Positions 1 to 10,729 of a DNA stretch of 64,000 nt are shown here, piece by piece. Made by a program: the position numbers and the translations under genes. Numbering within the stretch: the stretch's first letter is position 1; every line of letters begins with the position of its first letter. The notes under the pieces were generated by a model. It ran no database searches, had not been told where the DNA came from, and was given only the letters and a program-made list of their open reading frames with translations. Source of the DNA: Lycorma delicatula (lineage: Eukaryota; Arthropoda; Insecta; Hemiptera; Fulgoridae); contig NC_134464.1 in NCBI RefSeq assembly GCF_047948215.1, positions 31,743,020 to 31,807,019 on the forward strand, in the 5' to 3' direction.

Positions 1-179
1 ATTTCCATATGAAGAAACAAAACTATTTTCCAATAGTAAAAGTAGAATCAAAACAACAAAAATTTCAGAAGAAAATCAGTCAAGATCCTAAGGATAAAAT
101 ATTTAGAAGAAATAATTACCCCTAATTTTTTAGAAAAAGGAATAAAAGCCAGAACACAGAAAATGTAAATGACTAATCA

Positions 180-870
180 TCTTACAAGAAACATTCATAA
201 TAGAAAATCCTTATCAAAAAATGTAAAATTAAGACACTATAAAACCATAGTTTTACTGGAAGCATTATATAGTGCAAAATATGTACAGAATCTCTGAGGA
301 AAATTGAGTAAAACTTGAAAAAAGAATTTTAAGAAAAATCCACAACCCAAAACTTGAAGCATAAAAAAAAATTGAGAAATTTACCAATATTTTGAAAAAG
401 AAACCATACAGTCAGAACAAGAGGTAAATATTAAAAATTAATAAAAATACAACTGCCAGGAACAAACATTGCTCTTAAATATAGTAAAATTACTAGTATA
501 TGATAATTAAAGAGCGTGTGAGTGACAATTATGTATATAGTATTTATATATAATTTTTTAAAATTTACTTATACATATGTAGCTGACGACACTGGTAACA
601 TAAGAATTCCAATGTGGGGCAAACATGTAAATCGATTCAGCTGTTGAGCTGTATAGTGGAACAAACATACATTCTAAAAACATTACACTCCTTTTTGAGC
701 AGTTGAGTAAAAGGAGACTGAAATTGTATGGTCACTTACATAGAATGAATGACACTAGACTAATAAAACATATTTAATTTTTTTGAAAAAAAAGGAAAGC
801 AAAAATAATCTGGTTTAAAGAAATTGAAAAAGAAAGGAGTCAAGACTATGCACGCATGATCCTTAGGAAA
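180..870 (+). pseudogene. LINE reverse-transcriptase 3' remnant
   Basis: This is a decayed C-terminal part of a non-LTR retrotransposon polyprotein. Two blocks read like the region after the reverse transcriptase: around 185-300 residues such as NIHNRKSLSKNVKLRHYKT followed by a LEALYSAKY-like segment, and around 710-870 a RRLKLYGHLHRMND block followed by WFKEIEKE. Stops and frame changes interrupt it. A separate LINE-tail repeat (about 463-712) sits between the two blocks, so the copy is split by an insertion. It lies just downstream of the last Rap1GAP exon visible in the window. It is distinct in sequence from the younger LINE at 54.6-56.3 kb. Confidence 0.6.
463..712 (+). repeat. LINE-tail-like repeat, copy 1
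   Basis: The segment shares an ordered set of short blocks with 1378-1540 and 1640-1835: a 'gtgtgagtgacaatt' block, a 'cagctgttgagctg' block, a 'gtggaacaaacatacat' block and a 'cattacactcctttttgagc' end. This layout is typical of the 3' tail of an RTE-like non-LTR element, but no coding part is attached. It interrupts the LINE remnant around it. Confidence 0.6.
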
Positions 871-999
871 TCTGATTGCAAAAAAAAACCAGTGCTGATA
901 TACAATATTAATTAAACCAACTACTTAAACAGTAATGATAAAAAGAAAAATTGATTGCACTTAAAATGTTTTCAAAGTCTCTTACAAAGACTATCTTAC

Positions 1000-1144
1000 C
1001 TTTCAAACGTACTTTATCCCCAAGGATTTGTAGGAACTCTTGGAATAAAGGACTATTTTCGTTATTATCCAAGATTTCCTCTTCGGTATACTGTCCTTCT
1101 TTAACGTATATAACTCCTACCTTCAGTTCTGACTTAATGAACAC
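1000..1144 (-). CDS. Rapgap1: Rap1GAP-like exon (RapGAP domain)
   Basis: This 145-nt internal exon encodes 48 residues from VFIKSELKVGVIYVKEGQ to LGDKVRLK plus one base. The GVIYxKxGQ...EEE...NN/NE...SPxFxEFLxxLGxKVxL pattern belongs to the catalytic Rap/Ran-GAP domain, which stimulates GTP hydrolysis by Rap1. The acceptor reads ttttcag/GTG and the donor AAAG/gtaaga on the minus strand. It begins in phase 0, exactly continuing the exon at 6722-6542, which ends LLKLDQ. It ends after the first base of a Gly codon. The next exon, which should carry the catalytic part of the domain, lies beyond the left edge. GARNL3 or SIPA1 relatives share this domain; the GYWIE motif in the 49.6-kb exon favours Rap1GAP. 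Confidence 0.9.
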
Positions 1145-1377
1145 CTGAAAATCAAATAAATAAAAAATAATTAAATTTCATTTATAAACATCTGTGGTTG
1201 ATCCCTTCAGGCTTGATATATTGCACATATTAAAACTACATTAATAAAAATACATTCCACCACTTCAGTACTGACACGTATTCCTCGTAACCAATGACAT
1301 TTTGGACTTGGGCAATAGGTTACAGCATTAAACAAGAAATAAATATTAAAATTTAAAAAACATGTCTACAAAAGAAA

Positions 1378-1540
1378 AAATATTGCTCTTTAATATAGGA
1401 TAATTACTAATAGAGGATAAATGTAGAGTGTGTGAGTGACAATTGGTTCAGTTATTGAGTTGCTACGATGGAACAAACACACATACATACAAAATAAATA
1501 TTTTTTGGGCAGTAGAGTAAAAACACTAGTAAGACAACAA
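1378..1540 (+). repeat. LINE-tail-like repeat, copy 2
   Basis: A shortened second copy of the repeat at 463-712, with the 'gagtgtgtgagtgacaatt' block, a 'tggttcagttattgag' block, a 'ggaacaaacacacatacat' block and a 'ttttttgggcagtagagt' end. It sits about 230 bp upstream of the Rap1GAP exon in the intron. Confidence 0.6.
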
Positions 1541-1639
1541 CTTTACAAATATGAGATACGAGGTTTCCGAATCATTCAGAATGAAGTATTGAGATGTGAG
1601 TTATTAAAAAATGACTCATTCATCTGATAGATTTGTACA

Positions 1640-1835
1640 AATTTTTTTAATTTATTTAACGTACATATTTATATAGCCTTAGACACTCCCAGTAACATAA
1701 GGATTCCAACATGGGGTCATACATCTAAATTGGTTCAGCTGTTGAGCTGCTACAGTGGAACAAATATACATACACACACACACACATACAAACACTCTAA
1801 ATACATTACACTTCTTTTTGGGCAGTCATGTAAAA
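1640..1835 (+). repeat. LINE-tail-like repeat, copy 3
   Basis: The best preserved copy, containing 'cagtaacataaggattcc', 'ggttcagctgttgagctgc', a short (CA)n run and 'cattacacttctttttgggc'. The lack of a coding body suggests 5'-truncated retrotransposon inserts or a SINE using the tail. Confidence 0.65.
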
Positions 1836-2034
1836 AGTGAAAGAAAAGAAAAAAGTCCTAAAAAATAACAACAACTATCAATATAAAATCATATATAACA
1901 GAACTATTTTTATGTAAACATGACACTTTGCTGCATGAGAAATTATTCATTTGTTTATTTATTCATCAGAAATTACGGACTAATGCCCAATAGAAGTTAT
2001 GTTGGATTATAATGAATATCTTTAAGAATATGAA

Positions 2035-2115
2035 AAATGACATGCCTACTTGAACTCAAACCCAGAACTTCAGGATGGAAGGCAGAGATGCTCCTACTCT
2101 GCCATGGAGATAAGC
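2035..2115 (-). mobile_element. tRNA-derived SINE family B, copy 1
   Basis: On the minus strand this resembles the other family-B copies: an internal box-B-like 'gggtttgagttc', a preceding 'ggcagagtaggagcatctct' stretch, and a following 'tcatttttcatattc' block. The same order occurs at 17045, 21115, 28328, 47518 and 61903. It is degenerate and is not a functional tRNA. Confidence 0.5.
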
Positions 2116-2286
2116 ATATATAATTATTTTATTAATACCTATTTATTTACATGTAAAGAACTTCCCATCAGTTTATTTAAAATAAAATATTTTCTTTTAT
2201 AAAGCGCACATAACTCTGTTGAAAATCTTTATTCTTTTTATTAATAAAATAGAAGTTTTAAAAATATACTGTTGAATACTATATGA

Positions 2287-2900
2287 AGACTGCAAGGTTG
2301 GAATTTACTTTAAAAAAATACAAAAATTTTAGGCTTTCGAAGCTGACGAAAAGAACTATCTCAGTACTTTATTGATGAAAATAATTTGGTTTATTGCACA
2401 AATATTGATGAGCTTATGTTGTACTTAGGACAAGTTCATAAACCTGAGGACGGGTGTTTTTTCATAGATTCGTCCATGTGTAGTTTACAAGTGGTTCTAT
2501 TACACAATGGTAACAAATATCCTTCGATACTAATCGCTTATGGTATTAATTTGAAAGAGACATACAATGTGATGAAGGACGTTCTTGAAAAAATAAATTA
2601 TAAAAACATAACTGGAACATATGTGGTGATTCGAAAGTTAAAGCTATTTTGTTAGGCGTGCAATTAGGCTACACTAAGTATATGTGTTTTCTTTGAGAAT
2701 TGGTAAGCTGAGTTAGAGATAAAAATTATTTTATCAAAGAGTGGAAGAAACGAGACAACTTAACTTCAAATGGGAAATATATTATTTGCGAGCCCTTAGT
2801 TGAACCTAAACAAATATTTTTACCCCCTCCACAAACATTCACCCTTCAATATCACAAGTAGTGAAGGTTCATCCTTTTAATAATAAAGGTTATTTAAGAT
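2287..2900 (+). pseudogene. Uncharacterised multicopy protein family, copy A (middle part)
   Basis: This is a degenerate middle section of a protein family present four times in the window. An open stretch from 2386 reads VYCTNIDELMLYLGQ, then CFFIDSS (about 2461-2475), VVLLHNGNKYPSI and KETYNVMKDVLEKI. A frameshift near 2620 leads into ICGDSK and ILLGVQLGYTKY, and later EPLVEPKQIFLPP. The DNA from 2287 matches copy B at about 34083, so the two are true relatives. This is the only copy that keeps the FIDSS aspartate. The 5' zinc-like part and the C-terminal HSHLDFF part are absent. I do not know the function; a transposase is possible because of its copy number and decay. Confidence 0.7.
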
Positions 2901-4850
2901 GTAGAAATTAAGAATGTTTTTAAAATTTTAAACTGGGGATTCTTGCACCATTTGACAGAACTACTTCCTGATTCACTTACTCAGGATGTATTTTGGTAAA
3001 AGATTTATTGTACAAGATTTACATAAATATGAAAAATTTTCATTTGAAATTTAAAAAAAATAATAATTTGGGTTCCTTTCTAGGTAATTGGTACTTAGAG
3101 GAGCACAAGGTAATTAAATTTATATTATTATGTCTTAAAATATACCAGAAAGTATTTGGTTAACTCATGCAAAGGTCTGTCTATACATCAACATATTGTA
3201 ACAAATATGAAGTTTAACCATATTTGATAAAATCAATAAATCTGTTTCTAAGAGAAACTTGATTCTAATAAACATTTCTTTTATTCTTTTTTCTTTATAC
3301 TGTTTCAGCTTTTATAAAACATATCAAATCTATTACATTTTCCATCACATCTCTGCTTTCTTTTAAACAAATAAAGAAAAGTAAAAATCAAATAACTTTA
3401 TTTTATATTACATTGACTTAAATTTCTGTATTCATTTAAAAAAAAAATGTTTTAAGAGAGATAAAATTCTTTTCACATTTTTAAAGTATATGTATGCATA
3501 TGTATATGTATAAATGCTTACTACACTTTTATTTCATGGCGTTATGCAAATTCTGGTTTTCCAATTTTAAAAACATCACTGAAATATTATTTCAATTAAG
3601 AAGTAAAATGAAATTCTTTATTAGATAAACCATAATTAGTTTTAATGAAATGTTGAGCAGCAGTACAGAATTATAAAAAAATTTTATAAGTTTGCTGCAC
3701 TGTACTTCAGTCATATATATATATATATATATATATGTATTATTATTAACCAATACTTATGTTTTAAAAAAAATGAAAATATAAAACATTTATTAAATTA
3801 AAATAATAGAGATTAAACAATCATAATTAATCAAAAGAAAGCAATTTTTTACCAGCTCCTTATTTAATACAATTATTCCTTCTGGTTTATACTTGAACTA
3901 TTTACTTCAATATAAAATGGCCTGATTTGTTGGTAATGCTGAGGGTACAGTAAAGTTTGAGAAAGTTCTCATATTATGTAAAAATCAAAACCTTGCCAGT
4001 AAGTCTCAACACATTGGAAAACTATTAAAATGTTGAAGTTCTTTATATTGTGAAAACTCTTTAAGAATTAGGGGAAAAGAGGTACTCATCCAGTAAGAAG
4101 AATGAAAATAAAAAATTAGAATTTTTTAGAATCTTTAAAAAATCTTTCTTTCATTTAAATGGTATTGAATACCATGCCAATTTATAAATCGAAAGTTGAA
4201 AAATAATTAACTTTAAGAAAGATAAAAATTATTGAAAAAACTGTTTAATAAACTAATAATTACTAATTTTTTATTGTTCTTTAAGTTTTTACATAAGTCA
4301 GTACCAAATTAAACAACTACCACAACTCATAAACCTTTAATTATGTGCCGACTAAAAACCAAAACTTAAAAGTAATATGGTACTATTTTTTAGTTTCTTT
4401 TTGCAGTTTTTTAATTGGTTTTATTATAATAAAAAATTATAATTTATTTTACATTTTTTATTTTTATTCTAAGTTTGGGTAGGTCTATAAAAAACACTGC
4501 CTGCATCTTGATAAAAATAAGACAGAGAAATGATGCACAAGGTAAGGTGGTCTTCAAATATGAGAATTTTCATGTGAAAATATTTCTTATAACAGAATGA
4601 ATATCAGGCTGTAACATTAATATAAGAGTATTTTACACAATATAACAATCCAAGACTAAGTAACGGTAACAAAAAAAAGGAAAAAAATACCTTAATATAA
4701 ATATCTAAAAAAAAAATATCTAAATGAAAAACCGGACTTTATTTTATTTAAAAATTTTTCCCTTAAGTGGAAAACTTACAACTAGACCAATAAAGTAAAT
4801 TATTTTACAAAATAAAAAAATAATTATCAAAATTCCATTCTGACAAATGG
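2900..4850. other. AT-rich intron sequence, no gene recognised
   Basis: This stretch of the 5.4-kb intron holds homopolymer-rich AT sequence and a (TA)n run at about 3714-3737. I see no coding signal, exon or named repeat. Confidence 0.6.
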
Positions 4851-4854
4851 TGAC

Positions 4855-5755
4855 TTTTTACTGACTCGTCAAAGCTTACTTTGAAAGCTGGTCTATTTCA
4901 CATTGGGAATAAATACCCATCAATACCATTACATACGCTGTTCACATGAAGGAGACTTATAAAACTTGTATTAAGCAGCATTCAGTATGGAAAATACTTA
5001 TGGCATGTTTGTGGAGATCTGGAAGTAATAGCACTTTTATTTGGACTGCAACTTGAATACACTAAGTTCTGTTGCTTTTTCTGCGAGTGGGACAGCAGGG
5101 ATAGGAAAAACCATTACATAAAAGAGCAGTGACCAAAGAGAGAGGTACTGACTATAGGAGAGAAGAATGTTGTTAGTCAGGCATTAGTAAAATCAGAAAA
5201 AGTTTATCTTCTGCCACTACACATTAAGCTATATTTATAAAAAAAATTTATTAAAACAATGGATCATAATGGTGCAGGTTTCAGTTTCTAAAAAATAAAT
5301 TCCCTAATATAAGCGATGCTAAAATAAAGGAAGGTATATTTTTGTTAGACCACAAATAAGAAAACTAATAAGTGATCTGACGTTTGAAGAATGTTTGATT
5401 AAATTGGAGGTTGCTGCATGGAAATCATTTCAAAATGTGGCAAAAAACTTCCTTGGAAACCCTAAGGCCAGTAACTACACAGAACTTGTAAGTTAATTCC
5501 TTCAAAAACTACAAAGAACTTGGGTGTAACATGTCACTCAAAATCCACTTCTTACATACACATTTGGATTTTTTCCCTAACAATTTCAGTGCTATCAGTG
5601 ATGAACATGGAGAACGCTTTCACCAGGAGATATCTACAATGGAAACATATCAGGGAAAATGGAACCCAAAAATGTTAGCTGGTTACTGCTGGAATCTAAA
5701 GAGGGATTTACCTGCAGCAAATTACAGAAGAAAATCCAAAAGAAATAGATTTTAG
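4855..5755 (+). pseudogene. Uncharacterised multicopy protein family, copy A2 (middle to C-terminus)
   Basis: A second decayed copy of the same family, overlapping copy A in protein coordinates, so it is an independent insertion. Recognisable blocks are GNKYPSIP, VCGDLEVIALLFGLQLEYTK, CCFFCEWDSRDR and LPLHIKL, then from about 5531 an open C-terminal stretch, SLKIHFLHTHLDFFPNN and SDEHGERFHQEISTME, ending KRNRF and a stop at 5753-5755. Several stops and frameshifts lie between 4900 and 5500. It keeps the CGDLE aspartate, the CxxC of CFFCEWDSR and the glutamates of the SDEHGERFHQ block. Confidence 0.72.
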
Positions 5756-5759
5756 GTGA

Positions 5760-6540
5760 CTACAAAACATATGTAATGTATTGTTATATTACAATCACCA
5801 TACCTTTTTTTTGTTTCAAAAGAAATCTCAATTACAAAAAAGTTGAGCCTGATAGAAAAAATCTATTAACAATATGAAATCAGCATAAAAATACTATAAT
5901 AATCAGCTATTTACTCTCATTTAACAAACAAAAAATTAAATTTTGTTAATATAAATAAATCAAAAAATTATTTTCATCAATATTTATAGAATTAATTAAC
6001 TTGTTAACTGAAATCTATAGATAATTGAAATGGTATGCTTAAATACAAGAATAAGCAAATAAATTTATACAAAATATAACTGAGTATCAGGTTATATTTA
6101 AAAACATTATAATAGCTCTAGAATAGAAATAATTAATAAATATTACTGCTTAATGTTAATACTCCCTCCTTTTTTATTTACGTTAAGTGGGTTTGCAGCT
6201 TCAATAAAAGGTATGAGATTATAGATATTGGATTAAACAGATATCTTGAAAAATTAAATTTAGAGAGGTAGGTTTACAATATAAGCCATATTATTATTTA
6301 CAAAACAAAATCAGTTTTTCTACCAGTGATTGAGATGGTGTTATATTTTAATTTTTTAAGATAAGTTTTTAATTCTATAAATGCAATTTCATGCCTTCTG
6401 ACAAAGAAGAGATCTTTGCGAAACTGCTTAACATAAAGAATAGATAAAGGAATAACAATATTAAACATAAAGTAAGTGATAATCAGTTTTTGTAAAAAGT
6501 TATATTTTGCTATTAGGATGCACGTGATTAATATTAGTTA
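5760..6540. other. AT-rich intron sequence, nothing recognised
   Basis: Low-complexity AT-rich sequence between copy A2 and the Rap1GAP exon. No open frame or repeat copy was recognised. Confidence 0.6.
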
Positions 6541-6541
6541 C

Positions 6542-6722
6542 CTGATCTAATTTGAGCAATTCCTCAGGGGTATCTGGCAGTTGTCCTAGGGTAAGGGGAG
6601 GATTAATATTAACTTCTTTACCAAGGGAGCGTACCACTTCTTCTCGGTTATACCGGTCAGCAAACACACAAGAGGCAGGAATTAAACCATGGACTGTATA
6701 GCTGATGGCTCGTACAAGTATC
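6542..6722 (-). CDS. Rapgap1: Rap1GAP-like exon (between N-terminal region and RapGAP core)
   Basis: This 181-nt exon starts with one base completing a codon and then encodes 60 residues: ILVRAISYTVHGLIPASC, FADRYNREEVVRSLGKEV, NINPPLTLGQLPDTPEELLK and LDQ. The acceptor is ttttcag/GATAC and the donor GATCAG/gtaac on the minus strand. The upstream exon (49256-49068) ends in AG, so the split codon is AGG (Arg), giving ...GRDQF-R-ILVRA. The downstream exon resumes at Val in phase 0. This segment precedes the GVIYVKEGQ block, as in Rap1GAP and SIPA1 proteins, where a (P)EELLKLD-like stretch leads into the GAP core. No stops occur and codon phase is preserved, so it is functional coding sequence. 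Confidence 0.9.
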
Positions 6723-6839
6723 CTGAAAAAAATTCAACCAGTAAATAAAATTATTAATATTCAGATTGAGTAACTTTGATCCAACTCCAGTACTTATCAC
6801 AAACTCACCATATTTTATAAGGCTTTGTTTTAGGTAGAT

Positions 6840-7140
6840 TTCATAAGAAAGTTACCTATTGTAATGGGTACCATGATTCAACTTCTGAAAAATTTCAACA
6901 TATCTTCGCGTTTCATATCCCCCAGACCCCAAAACCACTGTTTTGAGGTTTTGTATCAAAAGTTTATATATACATTTATATATTTTTCACTTTCTTGTGG
7001 ACACGATAACTGCCATAATTTTGTGCCAATCACTTTCAAATTATTCCTTAAAAATAACTCGTTCCAAAATCTCGGTTGAGTTCATTAATGACCAAAATCG
7101 AACCATGGGGGTGGAAAAGGGGGGGCTTTTTAAGAAAACC
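6840..7140 (-). repeat. Repeat R5, copy 1
   Basis: The sequence matches the reverse complement of 37650-37980. Shared landmarks are 'acatatcttcgcgtttcata', 'cactttcttgtggacacgat', 'aactgccataatttt' and 'gccaatcactttcaaatt'. No long terminal repeats or coding were found. The open frames across it are by-products of the repeat. It sits just upstream of the 6542-6722 exon in the long intron. Confidence 0.65.
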
Positions 7141-8230
7141 AAAATATCGCTATAACTTTCTTATTAAGTAAAATATTGAATTTGTTTTTAAGTTCCTACT
7201 ATTCTTTGGATAAGGAAATACAACTTATGTGAGTAAAGTATCACCAACCATTGGCCCAGGGGTTGGTAAAGATGGGGTTTTGAAGACAAAAAATCATACC
7301 TCCCTTAATAAGCAGAGTATGGAATCAGTTTAAAATGGTCATTAGTCCTCTAAACATTACCTAAAACTTTTGTCTGAAACAATTTTTGATATGACCAACC
7401 CTTACGGCAAGGGATGACCAAATTGTTGCTGGGATTGTAAGAAGATGGGACTTATCATATGCTAAACATGTAAAACTTTTTTCACATGCAACCATTGTTG
7501 TATTGAGTAATTGAAGTATTGAGTAAGTTTGAAGTTTTTCTTAACTTTAAGCTGGAAATCTTTTTCAGCCCCTACTTAGCATCGGTGAAATCTATCTCCG
7601 CCTTCTGGCCTGCCAAAAAGGAATTTTTTTATTCTGTTATATAAAAAACATTTTTAAATAAAAACTGTTTATTTAACTTTTATGACTCAGTTGGTTGAGT
7701 TATGGGCTGATTTATGGTAAGCATTTAGAATTTTGCACTAATCGTTAATAATACAAAAAATCATTAAAGAAAAACTAGCCAAGGATGAAGCAAGGTGTAT
7801 AAGGTAGCTAGGTAGGACTATATAGTGATTAGGCAGAGATTTTAGAAACCAAATTATGGACTTTAAAATCTATCTTGGAACAGACAAGGGGGATCCATGT
7901 CTGGGGTTCTCTGAACATAGATCTCAATTTATGAGATCTGTGATCTCAAGTTATGATCATGAGATCAAATCATTGACATGGTCTTAAGTTATGATGAAAT
8001 GTAAAGTTTTTTAAGACATAAAAAAAGTTACAATGAAAAATGGAATTTGGCAAATTAAAATAAATGATATAAAGCAGTAAAAAAGACTTAGAAATTACTA
8101 AAAAAGTAGATCATATAAATAAATAATGAAGGATTAAAAACGGAAATAATACAAGTAAAATCAGTATAAAAAAAAAATACATTACGTAGAAAATAAATGT
8201 GAAAGAGGATATTGTAATTAGTTATGTTTT
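7140..8230. other. Intergenic-like intron DNA, few signals
   Basis: Mostly unrecognised sequence. Poly-G/poly-C short runs near 7115 and a cluster of dyad GATC-containing motifs at 7917-7967 are the only structures noted. No exon is visible. Confidence 0.5.
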
Positions 8231-8900
8231 GGGTGTTCAATTACTTTTCCATCTAGCAGTATAGCACAGCTATAGTTATAGCAGGGAAAGTATTGTAATC
8301 GGTCCAATTTGGGCATATGTGGTTTTCACCAGATCTAGACGTTTTTTATCTAAGGAACCCAAAAAACTGGATGGAAATTTTCTGGATATTTGTATGTTCG
8401 TGCGCGCGCGCGCGCGCGCGCGTGTGTGTGTATTTGGTATCGCCCTCTAAATCACCTTATATCTCCAGAACTATTCAACCAGTTTTGGTCAGATTATTTC
8501 TATATATGGGGCAATGAGGTGCTATTAAATTTTCAACTTAAAAGGTCAAGGGGGTGAGGGTGTAGAACAAGGTCATCCTCAGTAACTCGAGATTTTGCCC
8601 AATTAAGGTTATTTTTCTTAGGCACATTTGTTAACAATTGAAAAATAATAATATCTGCAAAAAAAGTTTTGCAAAATCGTACCCCCACCCAAAAGCATGC
8701 TCTAAACTAGTGGCTCAGTGGGTATACTGCATCAACAATATCCCTGTTACCACAAGGAGCACTAGTGTAGTCATAACCAGAAGAAAATATGGTATGCGTG
8801 CATGCTTTAGCTGGAATCATTGAATTAAATAAACAAAACATATTATATTTAAATAAAATGATAAATATTTTAAATTAAGTTGTGTGAGTAAGCTGTGCAT
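8230..8900 (+). repeat. Repeat R2, copy 1
   Basis: One of three copies of a repeat about 0.6 kb long (others at 53745-54372 minus and 63412-64000 plus). Shared blocks are 'gggaaagtattgtaatcg', 'ccaatttgggcat', 'aaggaacccaaaaa', 'atctccagaacta', 'attaaattttcaacttaaaa' and a 'cgtacccccac'-type end. The left end has the inverted 'ttacttttcc...gggaaagt' arrangement. A (CG)n(TG)n run lies at 8402-8431. The last 200 bp are more diverged. No protein is encoded. Confidence 0.7.
8402..8431. repeat. (CG)n(TG)n alternating purine-pyrimidine run
   Basis: About ten CG steps followed by TG steps inside repeat R2. The corresponding place in the other R2 copies holds a plain (CA)n or (TG)n run. It is a potential Z-DNA former in an otherwise AT-rich region. 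Confidence 0.85.
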
Positions 8901-9624
8901 CAGAAAAAAGACTTGTGGTAGAAAAGTCCTAGAACTGTGTTATCAGCATTTTTTTTTGTATTTCTTGACCTACTGAGGTCCTCGAGGTCCTCCAAAGTCC
9001 AAAAATGCAAAGCTAAAACCATTAACTGAATGATAAAATTAATGTGCAATTCAGTATGCAGGTGTTCATGTGATGTGTCTATTTTTTCTTAATATCCATG
9101 AAATGAGTGAACCTACATAGTCATTAAAATCTATGTTGGCTTGTGAATATATGGGACAATGATGAAATTGCATTTTTTTTAATGTAAATCAGATAACAGA
9201 TGTAGTATTTCTCCTTTAACCCATGATAAATACAAATAAATACAGCTGGAAAAGTTTTAGAAATATACTTTTTGAGTTGTCATTTGAGTGATAATATGTT
9301 TAAAATACTTTGTTTCATAACAGATACATATAATAACAGAGATATTGTTTCATAACAATTAATTTGTTGATTTACTCTATCCATCTTGGTTTTTGTTATA
9401 GCTATGGTGTGTAATAAAATATCTGAGTAAAAAGGCATCAGTTTTAGATATTTTCTCTGAAAGCAATGATCTTATTGTAGTCAGATCCTGTGATGAACAG
9501 AGTAAATGTATCATTTGTAGAGTTGAATATTGCTTTTTAATAGGTTTGGCATGGTGATAATATGTAACCATATATTTGCCTCAATGAAAAGCAAATGGGA
9601 AACCTCTTCAATCATCAATTTCCT

Positions 9625-9995
9625 AAGTAAGCATGACATGCTTACTTATTTTATTAAGTTGTATAAATTTGTTAGATCATTCTTTCTTGTAATTTGTGTC
9701 TGTCAGTTGGATTACAACATAATGATTATGCACTTAATGTACTTTGCTAAGTGAGCACTTTTCTAAGGAGAGTACTTTCCTTTATTACTTTCCTAAGTGA
9801 GCACGGCATGCTTACTTACTTTTGTAAGAGGTATAAAATGCTTATTATTCTAGAGAATTTAAGCATTCTTAAGAATAATAAGTGAGCACTCATTATTCCT
9901 AAGAATTCACTTATTATTTTCTTTTGTAAGTGAGAACTTAGTAAAGTACTTTCATTAATCACTTTCCTAAGTGAGCATGGCATGCTTACTTTATA
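9625..9995. repeat. Three spaced palindromic units 'ttcctaagtgagcac..gcttact'
   Basis: The motif 'tttcctaagt(a/g)agca' followed by a '(t/g)catgcttact' arm occurs at about 9628, 9790 and 9964. Each is a near-palindrome whose arms are 'aagtaagcat' and 'atgcttactt' or variants. The intervals are about 161 and 174 bp. Between them are further dyads around 9870-9920 ('aagaataataagtga' against 'tcacttattatt'). Part of the spacer ('gtaatttgtgtct') recurs at about 10570, after the 478-bp insert. Confidence 0.7.
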
Positions 9996-10024
9996 AAGTT
10001 AAGTCACACCTTAATAAAGTTATT

Positions 10025-10526
10025 AAGCTGTTTAAAGTAACCGAGATTATCTCTCTATAAGTACTCGAGAGTGTAGGAAATGCCTAATGGTCCTAGAGTC
10101 AAGGAAGGGAAAATCCTGACATTCATCTCCCCATGGTAGAGTAAGGGCAACATTTTGTATTTAAAATGGCTAACAAATGCAGGGGGCGAGTGACAACTGA
10201 AATAAGGAGTCTAACCCCTACCGAGTTGCAATGGCTTCTGAGGATGGCAGATGAGGGGATAAGGGAAGGGGACTCTCTTGTCGTAGAAGGTAGAAATGCC
10301 TTCTAAAGGAGGATGAGCTAAACAGCCAATGGTATAAAATTCACAAGACAATCGGAAACCAGTGTATTAAAGATCTACAGATATCCCGAGTAACAGCCAG
10401 AATGATGTAATCTTCTTCAGGTAAATCTATGCCGAGCTGAAAAGGAAGGCTTAGGATTGAGAAATTTGGCGACTTGCTGCCAACCAATCACAGGAATGAA
10501 TACCAAAGAGAGAGAAGCTGTTTAAA
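10025..10526. mobile_element. 478-bp retroposed insert with 12-bp target-site duplication
   Basis: The direct repeat 'aagctgtttaaa' occurs at 10025-10036 and again at 10515-10526. The DNA between (10037-10514) is clearly GC-richer than its surroundings. The flanking palindromic repeat resumes beyond the second copy, so this is an insertion. The right end is purine-rich ('ataccaaagagagag') rather than poly-A. I cannot name the family; a 5'-truncated LINE or a SINE fits the duplication length. No intact reading frame was seen. Confidence 0.7.
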
Positions 10527-10729
10527 ATGTCTATTATTCTTGAGAATATTTATGTAGTTTTTTTATAGTAATTTGTGTCTTGTGTCAGATATATTACAAC
10601 ACTATGGTTATGGCAGTTAACGCATGCAAATTTTAATTTATGATAATGTTTTAATTTTAAAATATTTATTATAACCTTCAATCTCTAACATAAGCATCAT
10701 ATATTTTAATTTTGTTTTGTTATACAGGT

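Noticed and set aside
9625..9995. CRISPR-like array of palindromic repeats
   Set aside because: Only three units with long, partly repetitive spacers, in a eukaryotic intron context.
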